DNA of 40,383 nt from contig JAQTOX010000009.1 in NCBI GenBank assembly GCA_028713055.1, forward strand, positions 1 through 40,383. Reading direction: 5' to 3'. The notes beneath the pieces are model-generated. The model saw only the letters and a program-made list of their open reading frames with translations. It was not told the origin of the DNA and made no database searches. The translations under genes were made by a program, and so were the position numbers. This document shows, in pieces, positions 18,530 through 26,788 of this stretch (within the stretch, counting starts at the first letter, position 1; each line of letters begins with the position of its first letter). This stretch comes from Methylococcales bacterium. GTDB taxonomy: Bacteria > Pseudomonadota > Gammaproteobacteria > Methylococcales > Methylomonadaceae.

Positions 18530-19488
18530 CACGTCACACAAAGATTATCGGTACAGGCGGCTATTTGCCTGAAAACGTTATTACTAATAACGACCTTGCA
18601 GAACGTGTCGAAACATCCGATGAATGGATTTTTGAACGTACAGGAATTCGTAGCCGTCACATTGTTGCCGCACACGAAACTGCCGCCAGCATGGCAGAAA
18701 TCGCAGCGCGTCAAGCAATTGAAGCCGCCCAAATTCAACCGAATGACATTGATTTAATTATTGTAGCTACAGGTACGCCAGACAACGTTTATCCCAGCAC
18801 CGCATGTTTGTTGCAACATCGTTTAGGCGTGGCAGGCGGTGTAGCGTTTGATATTCAAGCGGCATGCAGCGGCTCGATTTTTGCGTTAAGCATTGCCGAC
18901 CAATACATCAAATCAGGCGCAGCAAAAACTGTTTTAATTGTTGGTTCAGAGGTTTGCTCGCGGATTGTCGATTGGACAGATCGCGGCACTTGCATTTTGT
19001 TTGGTGACGGCGCGGGGGCAATGTTATTACAGGCTTCCACCGAAGTTGGCGTGTTATCGACGCACATTCATTCCGATGGTCAATATGAAGATTTATTAAA
19101 TTGTCCAAATCCACAAGCGATGGGCAATGAGGAATCATTAGGTTACATTGCTATGCGTGGAAATGAAGTATTCAAAGTCGCGGTGAATACGTTGGGACGC
19201 ATTGTTGATGAAACGCTTGAAGCGCACAACATGGATAAATCTGAAATCGATTGGTTAGTGCCACATCAAGCGAACATTCGGATTATCGCGGCAACAGCGA
19301 AAAAATTAAAAATGTCGATGGAACAAGTTGTTATCACGCTCGAAACGCAAGGCAATACGTCATCTGCGTCAGTTTTGTTAGCATTCAATGAAGCTGTGCG
19401 TGATGGACGAATTCAACGCGGTCAAACAGTGTTGCTTGAAGCCTTTGGGGCTGGATTTACTTGGGGTTCCGCATTGGTTCGGTATTAA
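18526..19488 (+). CDS. fabH: 3-oxoacyl-ACP synthase III (KAS III)
   Basis: FabH starts fatty-acid synthesis by condensing acetyl-CoA with malonyl-ACP. The 320-residue protein has the catalytic triad of the family: C114 in AACSGS, His in VPHQANIRI (about 247) and Asn in GNTSSAS (about 277). The N-terminal [16 protein letters not shown] and [11 protein letters not shown] are typical. It overlaps plsX by four bases (ATGA), so the two are probably translationally coupled. In many relatives fabD follows at once. Here a flavin-type split-barrel gene lies between them. Confidence 0.97.
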   Translation: MTRHTKIIGTGGYLPENVITNNDLAERVETSDEWIFERTGIRSRHIVAAHETAASMAEIAARQAIEAAQIQPNDIDLIIVATGTPDNVYPSTACLLQHRLGVAGGVAFDIQAACSGSIFALSIADQYIKSGAAKTVLIVGSEVCSRIVDWTDRGTCILFGDGAGAMLLQASTEVGVLSTHIHSDGQYEDLLNCPNPQAMGNEESLGYIAMRGNEVFKVAVNTLGRIVDETLEAHNMDKSEIDWLVPHQANIRIIAATAKKLKMSMEQVVITLETQGNTSSASVLLAFNEAVRDGRIQRGQTVLLEAFGAGFTWGSALVRY

Positions 19489-19537
19489 ATTTTATGTTTC
19501 ACTTAATTATTTTTTCAAAAATTTAGGAAGATAGTTT

Positions 19538-20125
19538 ATGAATGATATTTTTCACAAAGGCAATCGTGAATTACAAGAACAATTTAATTCGAGCAAATTA
19601 GCCGACCGTGTGAACGAACTTATAGTGCATGATGAAATTACAAGTGAAGAACGTGAATTTATTCAAGCACGCGATATGTTTTTTATTAGCACGGTTGATG
19701 AACAAGCAAGACCAACTGTTTCTTACAAGGGCGGTGCAGCTGGTTTTGTTCGTGTCATTGATAATAAAACCATCGCATTCCCGGATTATGATGGCAATGG
19801 TATGTTTCTGACTGCTGGCAATATTGCTTTAAATCACGAAGTTGGATTACTTTTTATTGATTTCGAAAATCCACAACGACTACGAATTCATGGCGAGGCT
19901 AATATCGTATTAGATGATCCATTACTTGCTGACTATTACGGTGCAAAATCCATCATACGTATCACTGTACGAAATTTATTTCTTAACTGTCCACGATACA
20001 TTCATCAATATAAAAAAATTGAGCCATCCGAATATGTTCCGAAGGAGGGTTATGAAGCACCTATTCCCGGATGGAAAAAATTGGATGCCGTTCAAGATGT
20101 ACTTCCTTTGACAGGATTAGAATAA
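19538..20125 (+). CDS. Pyridoxamine 5'-phosphate oxidase-like, FMN-binding split-barrel protein
   Basis: This 195-residue protein looks like the PPOX-type split-barrel family, many of which bind FMN or related flavins. The pattern RDMFFISTVDEQARPTVSY, then GFVRVIDNKTIAFPDYDGN, GNIALNHEVGLLFIDF and RLRIHGEA is the usual strand order of the barrel. The C-terminus has CPRYIHQYK, a conserved Cys-Pro-Arg motif in this subfamily. It has a good ribosome binding site (AGGA about 8 bases before the ATG). It sits between fabH and fabD, which are normally adjacent, so it was probably inserted. After it, AAGTTTG (20124-20130) can pair with CAAACTT (20155-20161) ahead of T-rich sequence, a weak terminator-like fold. 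The substrate is unknown. Confidence 0.82.
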   Translation: MNDIFHKGNRELQEQFNSSKLADRVNELIVHDEITSEEREFIQARDMFFISTVDEQARPTVSYKGGAAGFVRVIDNKTIAFPDYDGNGMFLTAGNIALNHEVGLLFIDFENPQRLRIHGEANIVLDDPLLADYYGAKSIIRITVRNLFLNCPRYIHQYKKIEPSEYVPKEGYEAPIPGWKKLDAVQDVLPLTGLE

Positions 20126-20185
20126 GTTTGGCTTAGACATCGAAATGACACAATCAAACTTTTTACTTTTTATTTTTAACAAAAT

Positions 20186-21139
20186 ATGACTGAACAAACT
20201 TATAACTTAGCTTTTGTTTTTCCTGGTCAAGGTTCTCAATCGACGGGAATGCTCAACGATTTGGCAGCGACGTATCCCGAAGTAAAACAAACTTTTGAAC
20301 ATGCTTCGGATGCGTTGCAAAAAGATTTGTGGGCATTAGTCACCGACAGCACTTTGGAAGCAGAATTAAATCAAACTCACAACACTCAACCTGCAATGCT
20401 TGCGACAAGCGTTGCAGTTTGGAACGTATGGACAAAACACAGTGCAATTCGTCCGTCGTGGATGGCAGGACACAGTTTAGGCGAATACAGTGCGTTGGTT
20501 TGCGCGGGTGCCTTAGACTTTGACGACGCGATTAAATTAGTTGCGCTACGTGGTGAATTGATGCAGCAAGCCGTACCCGAAGGTGTGGGCGCAATGGCGG
20601 CAATTTTAGGGTTAGAAGATCACGAAGTTGTTAAAATTTGCGCGAACGCGGCAGAAAGTGAAGTCGTTTCAGCGGTGAATTTTAATTCACAAGGGCAAGT
20701 CGTAATTGCAGGACACAAAGCCGCTGTTGAACGTGCAATGGCAGGCGCAAAAGAGGCAGGTGCAAAACGTGCGCTTTTATTACCCGTCAGCGTGCCGTCA
20801 CATTGCGTGTTGATGCAACCCGCCGCCAAAAAGTTAGCCGAAGCTCTCGAAAACACTACGATTCACACACCAAATGCAACACTAATTCACAACGTTGACG
20901 TATTATCGCATCGTTCTCCCGAGTTAATTCGTCATGCACTCAAAGAGCAACTTTATGAACCCGTGCGTTGGGTGGATACGATTAAATTTATGGCAGACCA
21001 AGGCGTGACACGCTTTGTAGAATGCGGCGCGGGAAAAGTGTTAATCGGGTTAAATAAACGTATTGCCAAAAATGCGGAGCATTTCGCGCTTTACGACACA
21101 GAAACAATGAACAAGGTAATGGAGCAACTCAATGACTAA
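20186..21139 (+). CDS. fabD: Malonyl-CoA:ACP transacylase
   Basis: FabD moves malonyl groups from CoA to ACP, supplying the extender unit. The 317-residue protein begins with the family stretch FVFPGQGSQSTGML and has the nucleophile S97 in AGHSLGEYSAL. The catalytic His is in PVSVPSHCVLM, and the oxyanion-loop glutamine is in FPGQGSQ. The C-terminal FVECGAGKVLIGLNKRI is typical. The fabG start codon lies inside its last codons with an 8-base overlap, so the two are coupled. No strong Shine-Dalgarno sequence precedes the ATG. Confidence 0.97.
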   Translation: MTEQTYNLAFVFPGQGSQSTGMLNDLAATYPEVKQTFEHASDALQKDLWALVTDSTLEAELNQTHNTQPAMLATSVAVWNVWTKHSAIRPSWMAGHSLGEYSALVCAGALDFDDAIKLVALRGELMQQAVPEGVGAMAAILGLEDHEVVKICANAAESEVVSAVNFNSQGQVVIAGHKAAVERAMAGAKEAGAKRALLLPVSVPSHCVLMQPAAKKLAEALENTTIHTPNATLIHNVDVLSHRSPELIRHALKEQLYEPVRWVDTIKFMADQGVTRFVECGAGKVLIGLNKRIAKNAEHFALYDTETMNKVMEQLND

Positions 21140-21860
21140 ACAAATCGCGTTAGTAACAGGGGCGAGTCGTGGAATCGGACGTGCAATTGCGGAACGATTA
21201 GCTGAAGATGGATTTTTCGTTTTAGGTACGGCGACTTCCGAAAGCGGCGCAACGGCAATTTCGGCTTATTTAGGTGAAAATGGAAAAGGGTTAAGGTTAG
21301 ACGTTTCAAATGCCGAATCAATTGAACATGTGATGAAATCAATCACAGACGAATTCGGTACACCACACGTTTTGGTTAATAACGCGGGAATTACTCGTGA
21401 CAATTTATTGATGCGAATGAAAGATGACGAATGGAACGATATTATTTCGACTAATTTAACGTCTGTTTTTCGTATGAGCAAAGCGGTGTTACGTGGCATG
21501 ATGAAAGCGAAAACAGGACGAATTATCAACATTTCATCAATTGTCGGTTCGACTGGCAATGCAGGACAAGCCAATTACGCCGCAGTGAAAGCAGGTATGA
21601 TTGGTTTTACCAAATCGATGGCAAAAGAAGTCGGTTCTCGCAATATCACTGTGAATGCAGTCGCACCTGGTTTTATTGATACTGACATGACTAAAGAACT
21701 CAGCGACGACATTAAAAACAGTCTATTAGCCTCGATTCCATTGGCGCGCTTAGGCGACGTAAAGGAAATCGCACACGCTGTGAGCTTTTTAGCGTCTAAT
21801 GGTGCTGCTTATATTACGGGCGAAACACTTCATGTGAACGGCGGGATGTTCATGGCGTAA
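21132..21860 (+). CDS. fabG: 3-oxoacyl-ACP reductase
   Basis: FabG reduces 3-oxoacyl-ACP with NADPH in each elongation cycle. The 242-residue short-chain dehydrogenase has the nucleotide-binding TGASRGIG at 9-16, NNAG at 83-86 and the catalytic residues S136, Y149 and K153 (NYAAVKAG). The C-terminal ITGETLHVNGGMFMA is the FabG signature. It overlaps fabD by eight bases. The following gap of 137 bases carries a separate promoter for acpP. Confidence 0.97.
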   Translation: MTKQIALVTGASRGIGRAIAERLAEDGFFVLGTATSESGATAISAYLGENGKGLRLDVSNAESIEHVMKSITDEFGTPHVLVNNAGITRDNLLMRMKDDEWNDIISTNLTSVFRMSKAVLRGMMKAKTGRIINISSIVGSTGNAGQANYAAVKAGMIGFTKSMAKEVGSRNITVNAVAPGFIDTDMTKELSDDIKNSLLASIPLARLGDVKEIAHAVSFLASNGAAYITGETLHVNGGMFMA

Positions 21861-21864
21861 AGGT

Positions 21865-21892
21865 GTGACATTGCGGCATAATGCCGTATAAT
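21865..21892 (+). promoter_or_regulatory. Putative sigma-70 promoter of acpP with palindrome in the spacer
   Basis: GTGACA (21865-21870, five of six consensus bases) and a perfect TATAAT (21887-21892) are 16 bases apart. The spacer contains an inverted repeat, CGGCA-TAA-TGCCG (21874-21886), which could be an operator. A dedicated promoter fits the high demand for ACP. Confidence 0.6.
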
Positions 21893-21894
21893 TC

Positions 21895-21934
21895 GCCACG
21901 TTGTCAGCCAATAGATGGCGGCATTTTTTAGTAA
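21895..21934 (+). promoter_or_regulatory. Possible leader hairpin or attenuator upstream of acpP
   Basis: CGCCA at about 21895-21899 can pair with TGGCG some 17 bases later, followed by GCATTTTTTAG. The short stem and long loop make this a weak terminator candidate. If real, it would lie within the acpP leader or end read-through from fabG. Confidence 0.3.
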
Positions 21935-21997
21935 AAACAACAACAATATCCAAGATAAGCGTCATTTCAATCGCTTGTTTTGTTAGAGGAAAAAACT

Positions 21998-22228
21998 ATG
22001 AGTAACATTGAAGAACGAGTAAAAAAAATTGTTTCTGAGCAATTAGGTGTTAAAGACGAAATCGCTAATGACGCATCATTTGTTGATGATTTAGGCGCGG
22101 ATTCGCTCGACACCGTTGAACTCGTTATGGCTTTAGAAGAAGAATTTGAATGTGAAATTCCAGACGAAGAAGCTGAAAAAATCACCACCGTTCAACAAGC
22201 GATTGATTACGTCACCTCTCACGCTTAA
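21998..22228 (+). CDS. acpP: Acyl carrier protein
   Basis: ACP carries growing acyl chains on a phosphopantetheine arm. The 76-residue acidic protein has the attachment serine S36 in [17 protein letters not shown], preceded by DASFVDDLG. Helices end with [11 protein letters not shown]. The frame is open to an upstream TTG-type start, but the ATG at 21998 has AGAGGA 7 bases before it and gives [12 protein letters not shown], the canonical N-terminus. It has its own probable promoter upstream and a hairpin downstream, consistent with strong separate expression within the cluster. Confidence 0.97.
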   Translation: MSNIEERVKKIVSEQLGVKDEIANDASFVDDLGADSLDTVELVMALEEEFECEIPDEEAEKITTVQQAIDYVTSHA

Positions 22229-22242
22229 ATTTACAAGTGCAT

Positions 22243-22266
22243 GTGGATGAATGAACGTTCATCCAC
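22243..22266 (+). promoter_or_regulatory. Hairpin downstream of acpP
   Basis: A perfect 9-base-pair stem GTGGATGAA / TTCATCCAC with a six-base loop starts 15 bases after the acpP stop. No T-run follows at once; the pyrimidine-rich stretch starts about 15 bases later. It may stabilise the acpP message or partly terminate it before fabF. Confidence 0.55.
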
Positions 22267-22323
22267 GGTACACAGCGCAATTCCCTTTCTTTTTTCCTCT
22301 TTATTTTTCTACGGTATACAACA

Positions 22324-23565
22324 TTGAAACGTCGAGTCGTTATCACAGGATTAGGCGCGGTTACGCCCTTAGCGAACACAGTTACAGATACTTGGGCTGG
22401 TATTATCAGCGGTAAAAGTGGTATTAGCGCAATTGATTCTTTTGATATTTCTTCCTTTGCAACTACATTTGGCGGCGTAATTCGCAATTTTGATATTAGC
22501 CAATATATTTTTGAAAAAGACGCGAAACGCATGGACGGTTTTGTACATTACGGCATTGCCGCAGGTTGTCAGGCATTTGAAGATTCAGGGTTAATCGTCA
22601 CCGAAGAGAATGCTGAACGTATTGGTGTGGCAATTGGCTCAGGAATTGGTGGAATTACGGGCATTGAAGATTGTTACGCCACCTATGACAAATCAGGACC
22701 CCGCCGCATTTCACCTTTTTTCGTACCTGGTAACATTATCAATATGATTTCGGGAAATTTGTCGATTAAGTACGGTTTGAAAGGACCTAATTTCGCAATT
22801 GTTACAGCTTGTGCAACGGGGACACATAACATTGGCGATGCGGCACGTCTGATTAAATACGGTGACGCGGATGTGATGATTGCTGGCGGAGCAGAACGTT
22901 GTACCACTTCACCAACAGCAATGGGTGGTTTTGCATCAGCAAAAGCACTTTCACGTCGCAACGATGCACCTCAACAAGCTAGTCGTCCGTGGGATAAAGA
23001 CCGCGATGGTTTTGTATTAAGTGACGGGGCGGGCGTAGTGGTTTTAGAAGAACTCGAACACGCTAAAGCACGGGGTGCAAAAATTTATGCAGGACTCGTG
23101 GGTTACGGAATGAGCGGCGATGCTTATCACATTACCACACCATCAGCGGGTGGCGAAGGTGCCGCACGTTGTATACGTAACGCTTTACGTGACGCAGGTT
23201 TGAATGTTTCTGATGTGGATTATATTAACGCTCATGGCACGTCAACGCCTGCGGGTGATTTGGGCGAAACACAAGCGATGAAAGCCGCTTTGGGCGAACA
23301 CGCTTACAAAGTTGCGGTGAGTTCAACTAAATCAATGATTGGTCACATGTTGGGTGCAGCGGGTGGTATTGAAGCTGTTTTACCCGCCTTGAGCATTCAA
23401 AATCAAATCGCGCCACCAACTATAAACTTAGAAAATCAAGATCCTGAATGCGATTTAGATTATGTGCCAAACACGGCGCGTGATATGAAAATCGACGTGG
23501 CAATGTCGAATTCCTTTGGATTCGGTGGTACAAACGGGACGTTGATTTTCAAACGCTTCCAATAA
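22324..23565 (+). CDS. fabF: 3-oxoacyl-ACP synthase II (KAS II)
   Basis: FabF elongates acyl-ACP with malonyl-ACP. The 413-residue protein has C163 in VTACATGTHN, His in INAHGTSTPAGD (about 303) and His in TKSMIGHMLGAAGG (about 340), the KAS II triad. The start codon is TTG, giving KRRVVITGLGAVTPL after the initiator, which is the expected N-terminus. No Shine-Dalgarno sequence is present. TATACA at 22315-22320 lies just before it, which raises the chance of a nearby transcription start. pabC follows as in E. coli. Confidence 0.96.
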   Translation: MKRRVVITGLGAVTPLANTVTDTWAGIISGKSGISAIDSFDISSFATTFGGVIRNFDISQYIFEKDAKRMDGFVHYGIAAGCQAFEDSGLIVTEENAERIGVAIGSGIGGITGIEDCYATYDKSGPRRISPFFVPGNIINMISGNLSIKYGLKGPNFAIVTACATGTHNIGDAARLIKYGDADVMIAGGAERCTTSPTAMGGFASAKALSRRNDAPQQASRPWDKDRDGFVLSDGAGVVVLEELEHAKARGAKIYAGLVGYGMSGDAYHITTPSAGGEGAARCIRNALRDAGLNVSDVDYINAHGTSTPAGDLGETQAMKAALGEHAYKVAVSSTKSMIGHMLGAAGGIEAVLPALSIQNQIAPPTINLENQDPECDLDYVPNTARDMKIDVAMSNSFGFGGTNGTLIFKRFQ

Positions 23566-23597
23566 AAATTATTCCTACACAAACCACGATTCCACAA

Positions 23598-24407
23598 ATG
23601 CTTGTCAATGGTGAACAACGCGACACTATTGCCATCATGGATCGTGGTTTTCAATACGGCGATGGCTTGTTTGAAACTATCGAAGTCCGTGAAAATACAC
23701 CGATTTTTCTTGAACAACATTTACAACGTTTAAATGTCGATTCTCAACGGCTTTATCTCCCAAAACTCGATTTAGATTTGCTGCATTCTGAAATTCAACA
23801 GATTTGTAAAAATGCAGGAAATTCTGTTTTAAAAATTATCATTACACGTGGTTCAGGTGGACGTGGTTATCGTCAACCCGATGTTATTCAACCGACACGT
23901 ATTCTAAGTTTGCATCCGTTTCCCGATTATCCGAAAAGTTTTTACACCGACGGCATTGTGACGCGACTTTGTGAAACGCGATTAGGTTTAAATCCAACGC
24001 TGGCAGGCATGAAACATTTAAACCGTTTAGAACAAATCATGGCGCGGGCGGAATGGAATAATTCGGAAATTCACGAAGGCATTATGTTGGATTTTGATAG
24101 ACACGTTATTGAAGGCACAATGACCAATCTGTTTTATGCAAAAGATGGCGAATTGTTCACGGCTTTGTTAAAAAACTGTGGTATTGCAGGGATTCTACGA
24201 GGCTGGATTTTTGAACAAATTAACGTTATCGAACACAATTTTTTTCTCGATGATTTACGCGAAGCCGATGAAATTTTTGTTTGTAATTCCATTATGGGAA
24301 TTTGCGGCGTGCGGCAAATAGAACAACAACATTTGAAAATTGGCGAAATAACTCAAAAACTTCAAGTTGCGCTTCAAGTCATCAAATCACAGTTATTCAT
24401 ACAGTAA
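23598..24407 (+). CDS. pabC: Aminodeoxychorismate lyase (class IV aminotransferase fold)
   Basis: PabC releases pyruvate from aminodeoxychorismate to give p-aminobenzoate for folate synthesis. The 269-residue PLP enzyme has the family start DRGFQYGDGLFETI at about 15-28, the PLP lysine K139 in GMKHLNRLEQ, and EGTMTNLFY and the later CNSIMGICGV that bind the cofactor and substrate. Branched-chain aminotransferase is a relative, but the size and the position between fabF and mltG point to PabC. No clear ribosome binding site precedes the ATG, which is 32 bases after fabF. Confidence 0.93.
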   Translation: MLVNGEQRDTIAIMDRGFQYGDGLFETIEVRENTPIFLEQHLQRLNVDSQRLYLPKLDLDLLHSEIQQICKNAGNSVLKIIITRGSGGRGYRQPDVIQPTRILSLHPFPDYPKSFYTDGIVTRLCETRLGLNPTLAGMKHLNRLEQIMARAEWNNSEIHEGIMLDFDRHVIEGTMTNLFYAKDGELFTALLKNCGIAGILRGWIFEQINVIEHNFFLDDLREADEIFVCNSIMGICGVRQIEQQHLKIGEITQKLQVALQVIKSQLFIQ

Positions 24408-24463
24408 TAACAATCATGCAAACTCGCATCACCTTTACTTTTAATTACCTTGGAATAATTCAA

Positions 24464-24910
24464 ATGAAAAAATATCGCTTTGTACTCCCATTAGCTTTCT
24501 GCTCCAGCTTTTTAAATGTTGCATTAGCTGATTCTTTAGACACGTTACTTAATGACGTTAATAAAAGAATATCCATAGTCGAAAAAACTGGAATATGCAG
24601 CATCGCTAATCCAAACTCAACGCAATGGAAGCCTTGTGAGGCAGTCACTGCAAAATGTCCAATGGGAACAAGACTAGTTCCTGATTTATCAAAATGTGAT
24701 TTTTTGACGTTAAATAATGAAAATATCAGCACTGGATACCAATACATGGTTTATCCAGTTAAAGATTCTAATCAAAAAAATGATGAACAAAAGTGCAGTG
24801 CTTTTAATATGACTACAGAGGTAGTGAACATCAAAACAACAGCGGTTTGTGCAAAATTACCCAAAGCCTTGCCAACGATTTTAAAAAGATTTGGCATTAA
24901 TAATTTTTAG
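24464..24910 (+). CDS. Secreted cysteine-rich protein of unknown function
   Basis: I do not recognise this family. The 148-residue product has a clear Sec signal peptide: MKKYRF, a hydrophobic core (VLPLAFCSSFLNVA) and a probable cut after ALA at residue 22. The Cys in the core is not in a lipobox. The mature part of about 126 residues has six cysteines (GIC, KPC, AKC, SKC, QKC, AVC), which suggests three disulfides and a periplasmic or extracellular location. Longer upstream starts in this frame lie inside pabC and were not used. It sits between pabC and mltG, normally neighbours, so it is an insertion in a conserved cluster. mltG begins 3 bases after its stop. Confidence 0.75.
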   Translation: MKKYRFVLPLAFCSSFLNVALADSLDTLLNDVNKRISIVEKTGICSIANPNSTQWKPCEAVTAKCPMGTRLVPDLSKCDFLTLNNENISTGYQYMVYPVKDSNQKNDEQKCSAFNMTTEVVNIKTTAVCAKLPKALPTILKRFGINNF

Positions 24911-24913
24911 ATT

Positions 24914-25927
24914 ATGCCGTTAAATAAAATCGCAAGTTACATACTGATTGGCTTTAGTTACATTGGTGGTTGGCTTTGGATGGATTATGAAAGTTCAATC
25001 AGCAATCCTACGATTTTCGATAAACCGGTGACAATTGAAATTGAAAAAGGTGAAAACCTGAAACAAATTACGGATAAACTCGTCGCGCAAAATGTCAAAA
25101 TTAAACCGTTTTGGTTCAAAATTTTGGCAAAACGAAATGGTGCAAATAAAAAAATAAAATCGGGTGAATATGAACTGACTAAAGGCGTGACAGCAAAAGA
25201 AATTTTAGCGTTATTTGTGCAAGGTAAAGTTAAACAACACGCGATTACGTTTCCTGAAGGTTGGAATTTCAAAGAAATTCGCCATGAATTAGATGCAAAT
25301 CCATACATTGAACACACGTTGCAAACTATGCCATTTGAGGTAATGTTGACGAAATTAGAAATTTCTCAACATCATCCAGAAGGTTTGTTTTTTCCGGACA
25401 CTTATTTTTTTGAAAAGCACACCACCGATGTTGCGATATTAAAACGTGCTTATCGAAAAATGCAGGTGATTTTAGCGAAAGAATGGCAAAATAAAGCTGA
25501 AAATTTGCCGCTTACTACACCATATCAAGCGTTAATTTTGGCTTCAATTATTGAAAAAGAAACTGCTGCACCCGTTGAACGCACGCAAATTGCGGGTGTT
25601 TTTAGTCGTCGGTTACAACAAAATATGATGTTACAAACTGACCCGACCGTGATTTATGGCATGGGCGAAATGTATCGTGGCGATATTAAAACTGCTGATT
25701 TGCAAAATCCAACACCGTACAACACTTACACATTTAAAGGTTTGCCACCTACACCAATTGCAATGGCGGGGCGTGAGGCAATTCATGCCGCATTACATCC
25801 CGATACAAGCGATACTTTATTTTTTGTAGCAAAAGGTGATGGGACACACGTTTTTTCTACAACGTTAGACGCGCATAATGCCGCTGTTGAAATATATCAA
25901 CGTCATAAAAACGAGGTTGCACAATGA
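24914..25927 (+). CDS. mltG: Endolytic murein transglycosylase MltG
   Basis: MltG is an inner-membrane lytic transglycosylase that cuts nascent glycan strands and sets their length. The 337-residue protein has an N-terminal membrane segment (about 6-24), a LysM-like region with [10 protein letters not shown], and the YceG catalytic domain. The catalytic glutamate is E214 in ASIIEKET, and the conserved [21 protein letters not shown] follows. The position before tmk is standard. Its stop codon overlaps the next gene by four bases (ATGA). Confidence 0.95.
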   Translation: MPLNKIASYILIGFSYIGGWLWMDYESSISNPTIFDKPVTIEIEKGENLKQITDKLVAQNVKIKPFWFKILAKRNGANKKIKSGEYELTKGVTAKEILALFVQGKVKQHAITFPEGWNFKEIRHELDANPYIEHTLQTMPFEVMLTKLEISQHHPEGLFFPDTYFFEKHTTDVAILKRAYRKMQVILAKEWQNKAENLPLTTPYQALILASIIEKETAAPVERTQIAGVFSRRLQQNMMLQTDPTVIYGMGEMYRGDIKTADLQNPTPYNTYTFKGLPPTPIAMAGREAIHAALHPDTSDTLFFVAKGDGTHVFSTTLDAHNAAVEIYQRHKNEVAQ

Positions 25928-26148
25928 CTGACAAAAAACGTCGCCAACATTTAAATGGCGTGACTTTGGAAACAATTCTGAACGAGTTAGTGGCTTACTA
26001 TGGTTGGCATGAACTGAGCGAGTTAGTGAAAATACGTTGTTTTTATAATGACCCAAGTATCAAATCGAGTTTAATGTTTTTAAGAAAAACACCGTGGGCG
26101 CGAACAGAAGTTGAAATGTTGTATTGTTCGCTCAAAGAACCTGATTAA
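25924..26148 (+). CDS. VF530 (DUF2132) family DNA-binding-like small protein
   Basis: This 74-residue protein matches the VF530/DUF2132 family, small proteins of unknown role with a helical fold. The family features are visible: [19 protein letters not shown] near the N-terminus, then [22 protein letters not shown] and a final helix. It overlaps mltG by four bases and precedes tmk by 16 bases, so it belongs to the same transcript. It is not normally part of this cluster in E. coli. A DNA-binding role has been suggested for the family from structure, but the sequence here does not prove it. Confidence 0.88.
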   Translation: MTDKKRRQHLNGVTLETILNELVAYYGWHELSELVKIRCFYNDPSIKSSLMFLRKTPWARTEVEMLYCSLKEPD

Positions 26149-26164
26149 AACGAGGTGATCCAAA

Positions 26165-26788
26165 ATGAGTAGAGGCAAATTTATCACCTTTGAAGGTGGC
26201 GAAGGGGTGGGAAAAACCACCAACGTGGCGTTTGTCGAAAGTTATTTGCAAGCGCGAAATATCCCACTTATTGTGACCCGTGAACCAGGCGGAACGAAAT
26301 TAGCCGAAAAATTACGTGCCTTATTGCTCGACAAAAAAAGTGAAACAATTACCGAAGAAGCAGAATTATTATTGATGTTCGCCGCCAGAGCGCAACATAT
26401 TAAACACGTCATCGAACCTGCATTAGCGCGTGGTGACTGGGTCATTTGTGACCGTTTTACCGACGCAACCTATGCGTATCAAGGTGGCGGACGGAATATG
26501 AAAATCAGCACGATTGAAGGATTAGAAAATTTGGTGCAAGGTCACTTACGTCCTGATTTAACGTTGTTGCTCGATGCCCCTGTAAAAATTGGCATTGAAC
26601 GCGCTCGAAAACGGGGCGCGTTTGATCGTTTTGAATCGGAGACGATACAGTTTTTTGAAGATGTACGTCGCGCGTATTTATTGCAAGCTGAAATCAACCC
26701 CCAACGCATTAAACTTATCAAAGCGAATCAGTCGCTTACCGATGTTCAACAAACGATTATCAATGTGTTGAGTCCGTTGTTACGATGA
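26165..26788 (+). CDS. tmk: Thymidylate kinase
   Basis: Tmk phosphorylates dTMP to dTDP. The 207-residue protein has the P-loop FEGGEGVGKTT at about 9-19, the substrate-binding TREPGGTKLAEKLR and the CDRFTDATYAYQGGGR motif. The LID region has RKRGAFDRFESE with the arginines expected of the E. coli type. GAGGTGAT about 6 bases before the ATG is a strong ribosome binding site. Its end overlaps the holB start by four bases (ATGA), a common arrangement. Confidence 0.96.
   Translation: MSRGKFITFEGGEGVGKTTNVAFVESYLQARNIPLIVTREPGGTKLAEKLRALLLDKKSETITEEAELLLMFAARAQHIKHVIEPALARGDWVICDRFTDATYAYQGGGRNMKISTIEGLENLVQGHLRPDLTLLLDAPVKIGIERARKRGAFDRFESETIQFFEDVRRAYLLQAEINPQRIKLIKANQSLTDVQQTIINVLSPLLR

Noticed and set aside
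24302..24463. Longer start for the secreted cysteine-rich protein
   Set aside because: The extension overlaps pabC in another frame and would bury the signal peptide in mid-protein.
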